A stretch of DNA of 64,000 nucleotides, taken from NCBI RefSeq assembly GCF_040581485.1, contig NC_090132.1, positions 27,043,911 to 27,107,910 of the forward strand. Reading direction: 5' to 3'. The stretch comes from Linepithema humile. Taxonomy: Eukaryota > Arthropoda > Insecta > Hymenoptera > Formicidae. A program made the translations under genes and the position numbers. Below are positions 34,160 to 45,896 of this stretch, one piece after another. The notes under the pieces are model-generated. The model ran no database searches. It was given only the letters and a program-made list of their open reading frames with translations, and was not told where the DNA came from. Within the stretch, counting starts at the first letter, position 1. The number at the start of each line of letters is the position of its first letter.

Positions 34160-34845
34160 ATGTTTCTTTTATTGAAATTTGTATTAATAGTTTTAATAAT
34201 TAAGACGTACGCGTATATCATACAAGATAATGAAATAATATTGCTGCCGGCATGGAACCCAGCAGGAGCAAAAAAGTACGTGCGTTTTATTGTAGTGTTT
34301 TATTTATTCCTCAACGTCTTAATCACTATTCGAAGATTATTAAGTTTGTTCTTAAGTGTCATTTTTTAATTAATAGATTAACTCTGAAAGTTTCCGAAAA
34401 ATTCGTGCAGCTGAACCTGCGTAGAAATGACCAGGTTGTATCGTTCGCGAAATATGGAAAAATAACGCAAAAAATGTCACAGAAAAGTTGTCGGATTTCA
34501 AACCATCGGATTCTAGCTTCTGTCTTCATGAAAATCATCAACTCTGCGGTTATCAACTTTTGTCAAGAACATAGATTTGTTAGTAGTATTATAAGAAAAA
34601 CAAATTGCTTTAAAAATGTCTTTTTACTTGCAATCTTTATTTTTTATTGTTTTATATATTTTTTTTATTTAAAGTAACTAGGATTTTTTGTGTGGAGAAC
34701 AATATATTTGAGATTTGACCTTATCGGAATGTGTTTACTGCTTTGTCCTTCATCGACAATTTTTGCGTTAGAAAACAGAATAATCTTTCATTCGTTATAC
34801 CTTATCTTGTTAAAAGATCTTTACGATATTTTTCAGATAGGCTAC
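34160..34845 (+). pseudogene. ADAMTS-like copy 6 (truncated relic)
   Basis: The signal exon is recognisable (start codon 34160, then FLLLKFVLIVLI and NEIILLPAWNPAGAK), but one base is missing at its donor, which shifts the frame. Exon 2 homology (about 34379-34580) lacks its first bases and is heavily altered. The beginning of exon 3 can be followed from about 34690 to 34845 with stops, then homology ends abruptly. Everything from the middle of the prodomain onward is missing. It marks the distal edge of the array, about 500 bases before IntS10. Confidence 0.8.
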
Positions 34846-35346
34846 AGGCGTCGCCTTGGTAGAAAAGAGTCGGAACACAGTATATTCACTCGCTTTTACA
34901 ATTGAACTTGTGTGCTTGCTTCCCCTACTACGTTGCTCTGGTGCTGGTCGGCCCGAGTTTGCATCACTGTTGGGAACCATTTTTACATGTTATATAGCTC
35001 AATGAGTTATGTATAGTGTAACTTGATAAGGTTAGCAGTTGTGAATAGCTTTTTATTAGTATTAAATAAGATAAAACATTATGATTTTTGTAGAATACTG
35101 AATTTGAAGTTGAGATTAAAGATTGACAGTGCACAACCAATGATCATAAAGCATATAAACTTTTGTTTTTAACTAAGAGATATATTGATAAAAATTATTT
35201 ATTACAATTTAGGAATGCAATTTAATGTTATATTTATTTATTATATTTATAATATTATAGACAAGTACAGTATTGGATGTGACACATATCATATGATATA
35301 TATTGTATATAAATACGTACGTTGAGATCACTACTCATATCACATT
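34846..35346. other. IntS10: IntS10 promoter and 5' leader region
   Basis: This holds no ORF of note. It must contain the IntS10 transcription start. A GC-richer patch at 34905-34980 (GTTGCTCTGGTGCTGGTCGG) is a candidate initiation region, followed by an AT-rich stretch. No TATA box can be assigned with confidence. Confidence 0.4.
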
Positions 35347-37855
35347 ATGTTGGAAAAACCGTCTGGTCTGGATAACCAATTATCCAAAGAGGATTATTTA
35401 ATAATGAGAGCTAAAGAAGCATTGCCAGTTGACATATATGCTGCTAAATCATGGCTAATTTCTGCAAGATCTTTATTTCCACATAGTGCAAAAGTGCAGG
35501 TTAGTAATCTATCATTATATACATATGATTTTTTAAATGTATGAGTCAGATAATTTATTCAAAAAATTGTTTGTAGTAACTATATATATATATATATATA
35601 TATATACATAGATTTTATTTGAATCTATAACAATTGTACAGATAATAAGAATTTATATTTGCATTTTGTTTTTAGTTTGAAGCATATCGTATTGAGAAGT
35701 TGTCAAAAAATGTCAAAGAAGCAGCAAAATGCTTTAGTGAAATGTGAGTATTGATTGAACTTTATTCATTGTATTTATATGATCTTTTAACTTTTTCTTA
35801 AATGTAAATATAGATTCCAAAATTTTCCGGATGATCGTGATATATGGAAAGAAATAGAAATGGTAACAGCGTGTCTGCGCTTAGAACAGTGTGATAGTGA
35901 AGCAGAATTTTTGTGTCAAATGTTTCAACAGATCCCACAAGATCTACAACACAGATTACTCGTAATGACAGCTGATCATAGTGAAGACACAATGGAGCAT
36001 TGCAAATTATTGCTTTTATTACTACAAAGATTTCCTCAAACTATAGCAACTCATGGTGTATGTACTTAAAATATGAATTTAATACATAAATGTATTTCTT
36101 ATCCTTTAAAAGATACTTTAAAAGCTTTATGTTATCGTTTGTTTGTTAGCCACGTTTGGTAGAAACTCTCTTGACTGCAGAAAAACACAGTCATCCAGGC
36201 CGAGCTGTGAATGGTTTCAGAAGATTATTGGCATGTGATGCATTGCCATTACTCGGTGCTGCTCCAGTAGAATTGAATCCTCGTCTTAGCTTACGCTTAC
36301 TCTGTAAAGCTGTAGAATTCTACATAGCATATATACTACAGCCTCAAGATGCACAAATTCATAATCCTTGGGACAGACTTTTCCAAATTGTGGAGTTAAT
36401 AGGCAAGAAATTAGGATGGGAATTGAGTAGTTTATTTTCTATGCCTTGGGATCGTGAAATTTACAGTGACAGGCTTCAACAGTATACTATTGCACATAGT
36501 GCTGGTTTGTGCGATGAGATCATAGTCAGGCAATTACTAATGTGTACAATTGTAGTATTATTGAGGATATTGAACGAGCATGCCACTCTTATTAACAACG
36601 ATGAGACCATGCATTGTCTTGTAGAAGCCTTTGGAGAAGGAATGCATTCTTCTGCAGGTAAGATACTGTATTCATTGGCATTTAGATGATTATAAGCTAT
36701 ATTTACATTCTGAATTTTATAAGCCAGAACCCAAATTGAAAAAACGGAAACGAGAGGACAATGTTGGAATAATAGTAACTAGTGACAGCGACTATAATGG
36801 CAGTGGTCTAGCATTGGCAGTAAAGTTATGGGATTTATTACATAGCAATGATTATCTCCAAAGAGAAGTAGGCAAACTGAGTCAACAATTGCGGCTAGAT
36901 AGTTGGTTGAATCCGTTTTTAGCAGATTTTGCAATGTACAAAGGTTTATATCAGGGAGTATTAACCAGATTGTCACAAGAAAGCAGTAATTTATCTGTTA
37001 ATCTTCGTTTGGCCAGTGCATGTTTCTTTTTAAAAGATTATAAGGTATGCTGTGATTATATATTTCCATTCTTAAAATTTCTTCAGAAAATGTATTTTCT
37101 TCAAGTTATTAAATAATTTCTTTTTTCTTTTAGGGAATGTTGGAACATATTACTTTAGTGGCAAGCTCGTTACCCGCTGTAGCAGGCAAAGTATCTCATA
37201 AATTAACGGCTTCAAGTATGAGGCACTTGCATTATTTGACTCTCGCCCGTTTCCCCATTTTACAATACTGTTGCAGATTGCTTCTTTTAGCTATAAAGGT
37301 AGTAATTTCTTTTGTCGTAAAACATATTGTATTTTCGGTAAATACACGATCGATATGATTTTAGGAAAATTTTTCTTTACCTGGAAGTGTCGGAGATCTG
37401 GCCATTGGGCATGCATTGGTTCTAATACAGATAGATTGGCCACAAGAAGCTAGTATTTTAACTACAATTACGGAGCGAATTCTTAATCGTGGGAATTTCG
37501 CTTATCCATTATTCCAATCCTATGTAATATGCGTAGATATTTTAGAAGAATTAACGTATTTATGGACTGAACATGGCGGAGGCGTGTCGCTAGACTTTAC
37601 AGGTTCGGGAGTTTTGCAGAGTATGTATAATGCCTTTCATCAATATTTATAACAGCATTTAAGAAATTATATAAGAATATTATTCTAGATCGTCGTATCA
37701 CTACCCGAGGTGCTGATAAAGGTGTGCGTGAGGAAGTGAAGCTAACCATGCGTCGACAAGCCGCACGGGACGGTATCGATCCTTTAGACGAATTATTACA
37801 AAAGTTTATTGTCAATGAAAAAACCGCTATTTTGCATGGTTTAATTATTCTATAA
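35347..37855 (+). CDS. IntS10: Integrator complex subunit 10
   Basis: Exons 35347-35499, 35676-35743, 35814-36057, 36150-36657, a fifth ending at 37044, 37134-37298, 37365-37620 and 37689-37855. The N-terminus matches IntS10 (LPVDIYAAKSWLISARSLFP), as does the end (TTRGADKGVREEV...FIVNEKTAILHG). IntS10 belongs to the nuclear Integrator complex, which cleaves snRNA 3' ends and attenuates paused RNA polymerase II transcripts; it sits in the auxiliary arm with IntS13 and IntS14. The junction after GMHSSAG (36657) and before DDYKLYLHSEF (36686) is odd. The frames differ by one base and the only splice-like GT...AG is 28 bases long, too short for a normal intron, so a one-base assembly error is likelier. 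A nuclear-type basic run KKRKRED follows. Confidence 0.88.
35577..35608. repeat. (TA)n microsatellite in IntS10 intron 1
   Basis: About sixteen TA units lie between coding exons 1 and 2. Confidence 0.85.
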
Positions 37856-38534
37856 TATTCACCTTAGACTATTATCATAATCCGTACATAATGGGAATTT
37901 TTATATGAAATTTTTTTAAATTCTGCACATCCATAATTCGCTTCTGAATTTTATTTAGCAGCATATGACATTTTGGAAGTTATTTATGAAGATTTTATAA
38001 AATAATGTATAGATTTATAAAATTTATAAATAAAAGAACGTATCACTTTTATTTATTGCAAAATCTTATTTTACATATTAAATATACATCGAGTACAAAA
38101 CCGAAACCAAAGTTTAAAAGAAACAAGTTCTTGATTTATTAGAATATTTCTTTCATAACAGATTTTAATATTATAATTATATACACATTATCGAAGCAAA
38201 GTTTTATTAACATCTTGCCCCTAAATCTTTCGTATGGACGTCTTATGTAAATATATATTTTATGTTATCTTCTTACATACATATTTAACAATAAAAGACT
38301 GACAATTAGCAAAATTATATAAAGTTATTCTGAATTAATAAAATATAATTCTCAAAGCAGACTATATAAAATTTCATTGATAAATGATGCGAGTGATTAT
38401 AGATTACACACTATCGGGTACTTATACTGATTATTATCAAGTTTTTTTTAAGTAATGTAACAAATAATTCTCTTGTTAAGGCTGCTTAGAATTATAAAAA
38501 TTCATAATGATACAGAAACAATGATTTTTGCATT
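37856..38534. other. Convergent 3' ends of IntS10 and Sec31
   Basis: AATAAA at 38029-38034 is the likely IntS10 poly(A) signal. On the other strand, AATAAATAAA (reverse of 38049-38058) is one candidate for Sec31, with others at about 38133 and 38202. The two 3' untranslated regions therefore abut or overlap in this 680-base gap. No gene is seen. Confidence 0.6.
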
Positions 38535-41500
38535 CTATCTAATGTATACGCTTAATTGAAGAGCACTTAGAAGTAAAACTTTAATCCCCGGCATAAAGGA
38601 AGCTATCTGACTGAAATCTGGTCCTGATACTAACTGCGTATGTAAGTCTAATCCTCCCGTATAATTACCATTTTGAATCGTTTGTGATATTTGATGTAAC
38701 CCTTGCAAGGTATTCTGAGATAACTGAAAAAGAAACCAACAATCACAAGTTATTCAAATATATGTAACACAGTAACGTTACAATTTACTTACCTTATTCT
38801 CTCTAAGACAATCGTATAGCACTTCCAGTTTCTTTGACACGTCTTCTATTTTTCTTTTAATTTGCTGGAAAAATAATAATAAAAATATAAAAGGTCTTAT
38901 TCATTAAATAGATGTACAGTATTTTATATTACGAATAGAGTTATGTATATAATATATATTAAGAATCAAGTATTCACCGGATTCTTTGCATTTTCGTAGC
39001 ATTGATTTTTTAATTCGTCCAATACTGTTTTCAAGTGTACATGCTGCTCCGGAATGGGCGCTTTGGGTTTTTCATGTTCAACCACCTTCGCAGGCATCGC
39101 AGGTTGTAATGGCTCAACCGGTGGCTTGATAGGTGATGCAATGCTTGGCATACTTTGTCCATATTGTGAATTATAAGGTGCATGACTTTCAAGAGGCTGA
39201 TAGAGATTATCTTGAGGTAATGGCTGAAAAAATTACATTAAAAATAATCATACATATAATTATAAGTATATAATATACACAAAAATTATATATAAAAAAC
39301 TTACAGCTGGTTCTGGTTGGCTACCTCGCAATGGATGCAAAATGGGAACTTTTGACTGAAATTCCTGTTTTGGCTGAAAAAAATAAAAATGATTCATTTT
39401 CAATCGTTCATCCTTATTGTTAACTTTTCTCAGATTATTTCAATCGCTTTGCAGTGACGATTGATGATGCATCTATAATATGAAAATAAATAAAAGCTTT
39501 CAGACAACAAAGCCCCACAAACTCACTTTGATACTTAAAGTGATAATCGCATTAATCATCTGTACAAAAAAAAATTGTTTACTTTTATATTTATAACGCA
39601 AGTTACAAAATATAAATGAATGACAAAAAAAAATTCGAAATCTCTTCCTTTGGCATAACACACTTATTAGTTCATATCACAATATAAAAAAATGTTACGT
39701 CAGTTAATTCTATTAATGAAATACGGAAATATAGATAGTGGTCAAATCAATAATGCTAATGTACGTTCTGTAATCACGATACATTGTAGATATGACATTC
39801 TCAATCTGTGAAGCCGGCTACCTTAACATTTGTACCCCTCGAATGCTTTGCTTTCCACTTCCTGGTACCAGCATGTTCCGCAGACATTTCGTTTTTGTTG
39901 TATAATGCCAGTACCGGCTACATGATTTTAATAGAGCATATCAGTATTTAAAGGGAAGAAATTTATTCGCGAACGGCAATAGAAGATAACGCGCGATAGG
40001 AGCTATCGATCGGACGCAACGCAATTAGATAAACTCGAGACGATGATTTACCTGCATTTTGGAACTTTTTCCAATCGGTGGATCATTCCATCCAGACGAT
40101 TGCGGCGGTATCTGATACATGTTTTCATTTCCAGGTAACGGTATTTGTGATGCAGGCTGCGATCTGACGGGTTCGTATATCTGGGTCTGGGGCGCATTTT
40201 GCGCTGGCGGCATCACGTTTGACTGAGGTGGCTTGTGCAACTCAGGTTCTTTCGGATTATTCATGAAAGTTGGCGGTTGATTGGGATAAACGTTACCGGA
40301 CATAGGAACTTGGGGTTGGTATGAATTTTGTAGAGGGTAGCCAGGAACGGGAGCCACTTGCTGAGAATTGTATATCGGATTTTGCGACGGGAAACCACTC
40401 TGACCGTATGAGGGAGTGGATTTGACAGAGGGATCTATTAGATATTTTGATCTCGATTGCGGTCCGACACTGGATGGTCTCGAGCCACTCAAACTAGAAC
40501 CGGATGTCGGTGGAGGTGGAGGTGGAGGCTGAGCGGGAACTTGATTGTAAGGGGCTTGATTGTACGAGTGTGATGTGGAATACTGATCGTAGATCGTGGA
40601 CTGTGCTTGAGGCTGTGGGGGGAGTGGAGGCATTCCGTACGGCTGGGACGACTGAGGCGGCTGCGACAGCTGGGACGGTGGACTATTAAATGGATTTGTA
40701 GAAGCACCGTAAGTTTGTTTCAGCGGAGTTGTGTTCCAGCTCTGCGCGGGGGCTTGCCCAAGTGTTTGTTGAAACGGTTGTTGCAGCGGATTGTACACGT
40801 TCTGCAAGTTCTGCGAGGGTCTTTGCGTCTGTTCGTAGTAGTAGTTCTGCGTCGCAGGCTTCGCGACATGCCTCTGCTCTTGTATGTAACTCAGAGCTTT
40901 GCACAAACGGTCCCTCAACATCGAAACTCTTTGTTCCTGGCTGTTTCCAAGGTAATTCAAGGCGGCCTCCAGATCACCCTCCGCCGCCAGCATCTCAGCG
41001 TACTGAGACAGCACAGAGGCAATTTTATCCTTTATCTCGAATTCTCTGACACCTTGCAGTTCCAAGGCTTTCTGCATGATGACGACCAGTTCCACCACTT
41101 CTTGAATATCGGCATCGGACACCTCAATCAGCTTGTTCAAGTTGCCGGAGCAAATGTAACAAATTTGCGCTTGCTTCTTAAGACTCGGATTGTCACACGA
41201 CACCAAACGATCGCCGAGCATATCTGTCACACACAATCCGTGTTACAAACGTGATATATTAAATAATCGTAACAAGTTATTTTTATCGCATGCTTACCGC
41301 ACAAGGCAGATCGCTCCTGTGTACTGGAATGTGTAAATATACCAATTAACGCTTCCTTCCAGCATTTTATGTCACTGCTGCTCACAACCTCTGCCCAATT
41401 TTCGCTAACTAATGAATTGATCAAAGAATTCAGTGCACTGGAATGTTCTGAAAAGTATCTGTACTGGGTACGAGCTAGTAACTCGGGGCCGGCAGCCATC

Positions 41501-43843
41501 GAGAGGATTATGGCATCGGCGTACCTCTTGCTAGCGAAGCACAAAGATACGGCAGCCTCGATATTTCCTAAGAGGATTGCCTGAGTGATAAGGCCATCCT
41601 CATCTAAAAGATCATGTAAATGTGAGTTATATGTAAATTCGTTTTCTTGCGGTGTCAAAGTTATTAGCGCGCTCCTCACCATCGGAAGTATTTATGGTGT
41701 AAGTGTTATCCACAAGTTTGTTTAACGATGCTTTCTTGCTTTGCTCTTGTGCAATGGTATCAAATCCAGTACTACCGGCCATAACATTTCCATTTAATAC
41801 CTGCATGAAATAAGCAAAGCATATATAATCAACGCTAAAGCAATATTACACAAGTACACGCGCGATGTTAATATCAATCCAAACCTTACATTGTTAAGAT
41901 TAGAGACACCTTCTATGATGCTGCTTATATCATCCTGAGGTATAAACTGATTCAGTTTATTATTCATCGTTTCGATATTGTAGCCCAATAATTCTAATAT
42001 ACTCTTTGTCACATTTTCGTCAAAGTAAGCACGAACACAGCTCCAGATTTTTTTCGAATGTTCATCTGACGATCTATCCACCTTTTCTTGACAGAAATCA
42101 CTATATTGTTCAGTTTCCACTGCTGCTTTTAATTTATTGGAACGTTGAATGAGACTGGGTTGTGTGATTACTTGTGATATAATAACTTTCCTCTCTAAAT
42201 TTGGCTTTCTGTTTAAATCAGCAGATTGATTCTCGAAAATTACTAATTTACCACCGAACTAAAAATAATATTAATTTTATTTTAGCAATCGTTCTTGTTT
42301 TGTATTATAAAAATATTATTTATATATTATATGATATAAAAGAAAATTTAACTCACCCCAAATGATGCTCCAAATGGTCTTCTTAACCATTTAGGCGCTT
42401 TTGTTAAAACTGGTGCTGTTCCTGTTTGCATTGTAGGTAGAGGCTGGTTGAAAGGATCTATTCCTGGGAATAAATCCATTCTGTTGGATATTTCTTGTTG
42501 TGATCCACCTAATAAAGAGTAGACAACAGCATGGCCATCGAAGCTACTGCCAACAATTAATCCTGGATGCCTCGGACACCACGAGACATCAAAATTCCAT
42601 TGAGCTGTTTGAGCTAACTCACATATCACTTCACCATTCTGCCATTCAAAAAACATATATAAAATTAAATGTCAAAATAATTTTTATTTATATATAAAAA
42701 ATGCATTACATTACCTGTGCGTTTGAATTAGGATTCCAACACAAAATTCTATTATCCTTTGCGCAGCTCAAAAGTAGATCAGAATCTTGTGGATTCCATG
42801 CAATTGATAGAACACCACGCTGATGACCTTGCAGAGTTTTTAGAGGTGATGTTGGAACTCTTACATCCCACAATTCAATGATGGGTGTTTGATCATCCTC
42901 GGATGCTAAGCACAATTGTGTTCCAACATCTGGATGCCATTGGGCAACTTTCCAACGTACCTAATGTCAGAAAATAACTGTAAAATTTTCCTTAAACATG
43001 TATTGCATTACAGTCAAACTAGAAGAAATTGTACCCTTGAATTTGCATCTGTCAGTTTGAATATTGGCTTTTTTTCTTTCACATTCCATATAACACAGCA
43101 CTGTGAAAATGTGGATGCAAGAATATCCTTTAAATGTACTGTAAAGTAAAATAACAATGTTAACTATCAGAATTAGATTTGCTTAAAAATTATTTTCTGC
43201 ATCATGCGCAATTATTTTTAATTATAATCTGATGATAAAAACCTTGTTTGTTCCAAGCAATGTGTTGAACATCTTCTGACTGCTGATTTTTAGAAAGTGT
43301 TGTTGGTGTATTTGTATTAATGTCCCAAATAAAAATCTCACTCTCTGTTGCACCTGTAGCTAACTGATTTTCATCCCGGAACGGATTAAAATCCATTGCC
43401 CTGACAGGTCCGGCATGTCTGAGAGGACTATTTATCAAATAATTATTATCCCTGGCCAATAACTTTGCAGCAGAATAGATTTTTATAGTGCCATCCTCAC
43501 AACCTCCAACAATTATGCCTGCTGGGTTATTTCCGTAGGATCCCCAAATAATTTTATGAAACCTAGATTATCGATAAGTGGCATTCAGTTAATCAACCAT
43601 GGTACACTAAATCAATTTAACCCAATTGATAATTACTCACCTGTGATCACTGGGAACACTGGCTTGAAGTTCCATTTCATATCCTGGTTGTTGTAAGTTC
43701 AATGAGTACAAATCTAAACTGGCAGAAGTACTAAAACTTGCATCTAGTTGTTGTGCCGCTGTCCCCGCAGCCAACATGATAGGATGTTGAGCTGGTGGAG
43801 ACCATGCTACATTCACAGTCTTCAGCAATTCCTTGACTTTCAT
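38535..43843 (-). CDS. Sec31: Sec31, outer COPII coat subunit
   Basis: Thirteen coding exons (minus strand): 43641-43843, 43243-43562, 43035-43138, 42715-42960, 42357-42638, 41890-42258, 41680-41800, 41298-41603, 40052-41223, 39305-39373, 38978-39223, 38793-38864 and 38535-38723. They give 1232 residues, normal for the family. The start MKVKEL...AWSP matches Sec31, and a splice acceptor ends exactly before the ATG. Residues 1 to about 330 form the WD40 propeller (DVSWCPRHPG, SIAWNPQDSDLL). The helical ACE1-type region follows (DEDGLITQAILLGNIEAAVSLC, ELLARTQ). Residues about 790-1100 are Pro/Gln-rich, the part that binds Sec23 and Sar1 in characterised homologues, and a conserved helical C-terminus ends the protein. 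Sec31 pairs with Sec13 to cage ER export vesicles. Confidence 0.95.
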
Positions 43844-44133
43844 CTGCATATGACATAAGGAAAAAAATATACTTTTGGCATTTTGCACATGTATGGAATA
43901 ACATCTTATATATATACGTATACATTAAAAGAAAAAAAAAAAATTTTAATAACACCATACACTAAAGAGTACAGAAACTCAAGAAATTAGAAATTAATTG
44001 CATAGAACCAGTAAATAATATTATCAGAAAATCAGATAATATTGCAGTAATAAAATTCATATTGTTTCGAATCATTCGATACAGTACGACGATAAAAAAA
44101 AAAAAGTGTTTCGATTAAATGATGCGCTCTCAC

Positions 44134-44330
44134 CTTGACGTATTCTGGCGACTGTAAATAGAGGCTTTATATAAAATAATACGTAGAGTTTTCTGACAAG
44201 ATGCAACGACCCGTCAAGTCTTCCAACGTGGCGAGCTGCATGCGAAGCGATAGTATCGCCATCCTTGGAACCACTGGTGTATTACGACATCCGTTTTCGT
44301 TTCCGTACGTCGGCGTCGGCTGCTAAGCTG
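44134..44330 (-). other. Sec31: 5' untranslated exon and promoter region of Sec31
   Basis: On the minus strand, ACGTCAAG ending at 44134 is followed by a GTGAGAG donor, and the only later acceptor in place is the one abutting the start codon at 43843. The right boundary is not visible; the GC-richer stretch at 44200-44345 is the probable promoter. Confidence 0.5.
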
Positions 44331-45896
44331 CTAGACGGCGATGTTATTCGGCGTCAGAGCACTTTCGCTGCTGTTGCTTAACAAAGCGTTGCTTCGAAAT
44401 TAGTGAGGTAATTAGTGGCTAGAAGTGCATCGTTTTGCATAATATTGTTATTTTATCAATTAATGAAGTGTTTATTCCAATCTTTTTGTTTGTTTAGATT
44501 GTTTAAGCATAATTTTGTGGCTACATGTGTATTGATGTTTCCTAATTTCCAGGCTGTGAAGCAATTACAAATAAGGTGTTGTATAAACAAGACTACCAGT
44601 TTTTCTACTGTTCGATATTAAACTGTTTATTTCTTTGTTAAATTTCTTTTATAAATGTTGAACATGTGATTAAGCTATATTACAGCTTGATTGGTTTGAG
44701 AGTTTGAAAACAAATGATAATATGTAAGTAGTATTATGATCAGTTGTTGTGTTTTGCAGTTTCTTTTCACACACACTATTATATATTATATATATAAATT
44801 TTTTAATTGTATTCTTCTCTGCATCAAATGTAAATGCTATAGAATTCAATGACTAATTGGCAATCTGTGAACTTTGCACAATGTGACAATGTAATGCTTT
44901 GTATTCTGTTACATTAAATTTATTATCTTATAAATATTCAAATTGTGAACAGTATCTTATAGTTGTATTTCAATAGTACAATTTGATTATTTTGTTATTT
45001 TAAGATTTATTTTGTTAATTTCATTATGCTATTATAATAATGGCTCTATTTATATTGTTTTAAAGTCTGTTGTATATTATGCTATTAAACTCTATTATGA
45101 TTCTGCTTTAAATTATATTTTTGTAGACATTGTTTGCAATTTTTGTAGTCTTGAAGTTTAATCCAATCATAATATGTATGTACATTGGACTTGTACAGTG
45201 TTATAAGATTATCAATTATGATGTACTAAGCTGATTAAGATGTAATTTTTGATATATCAATTTTTTCAAAATATAAAATTCAAAATGTAAAAATATAGTT
45301 AAATTCAATACTGTTTAATGATCTTTATATATACAATAAAAATAAGTGCTTGATTTAATAATTACTACATAGATAAAAAAATTTTTTATTAAAATAGTGA
45401 CAAGAAATGCTAAAAATCAGGAAAAAATATGAAACTAAAAGATTGACAAATTTTGAGAAATTAATGTTAGAATCAACATAATGATAAGTAAATATGAATA
45501 AGCTAATAGATCAAAACAAGTTTTGTTTCTGCATTGATACTTTACATATGCATAAACAATGTTTATTTCATTAATATACAAACGTTTTGATCATTTTACC
45601 AAATCATTTTGTTTTATTAAAATATTTAGACATTAATCAATTTAAATTTTATTGTAATGATACGTGATTTTTGTTTCAGAGTTTATTTCAGAATTTCTTG
45701 GAATCTTTCTTTTTTGTCGTAATGACCCGACCTGTGGATCACGAGGAGTTTGTGATAACAGAAGCCGGACTTGCGTGATAATTTCGAACAACTTGGTATA
45801 GTAAAATGAAATGAGATTTCCTGAAACAGATGAGTGTATGACTGAACTCTCTGCTACGCGTGTCAAGGAAATGAATGTAATCAATGTTATGGATCA
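44331..45896. other. AT-rich intergenic region between divergent Sec31 and GalNAc-transferase genes
   Basis: No coding sequence is apparent. It should hold the 5' end of the GalNAc-transferase transcript; GAG|GTAATT near 44407 could be a donor of a leader exon, but this is weak. A short upstream ORF (ATGGATCAATGA) overlaps the transferase start codon. Confidence 0.5.

Larger units (their letters stand above)
12590..34850 (+). repeat. Tandem array of six ADAMTS-like gene units
   Basis: Six head-to-tail units share promoter, exon structure, introns and 3' spacer. Start codons are at 12768, 16650, 22273, 27005, 30579 and 34160. Each complete unit has five coding exons with the same phases: a 117-base signal exon, a 213-base prodomain exon, a catalytic exon of about 760-790 bases, a 416-422 base exon and a 590-base terminal exon. 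Spacers share a block beginning about 500-600 bases after each stop that contains GACATGATTGGTTTTTATAT and TCAATATATTCTTTAATTAA. Three copies are intact, two are broken and the last is truncated next to IntS10. This is classic birth-and-death by unequal crossing-over. Confidence 0.9.

Noticed and set aside
40607..41254. Open frame of 215 residues on + opposite Sec31
   Set aside because: Antisense of the Pro/Gln-rich Sec31 exon, with no independent evidence.
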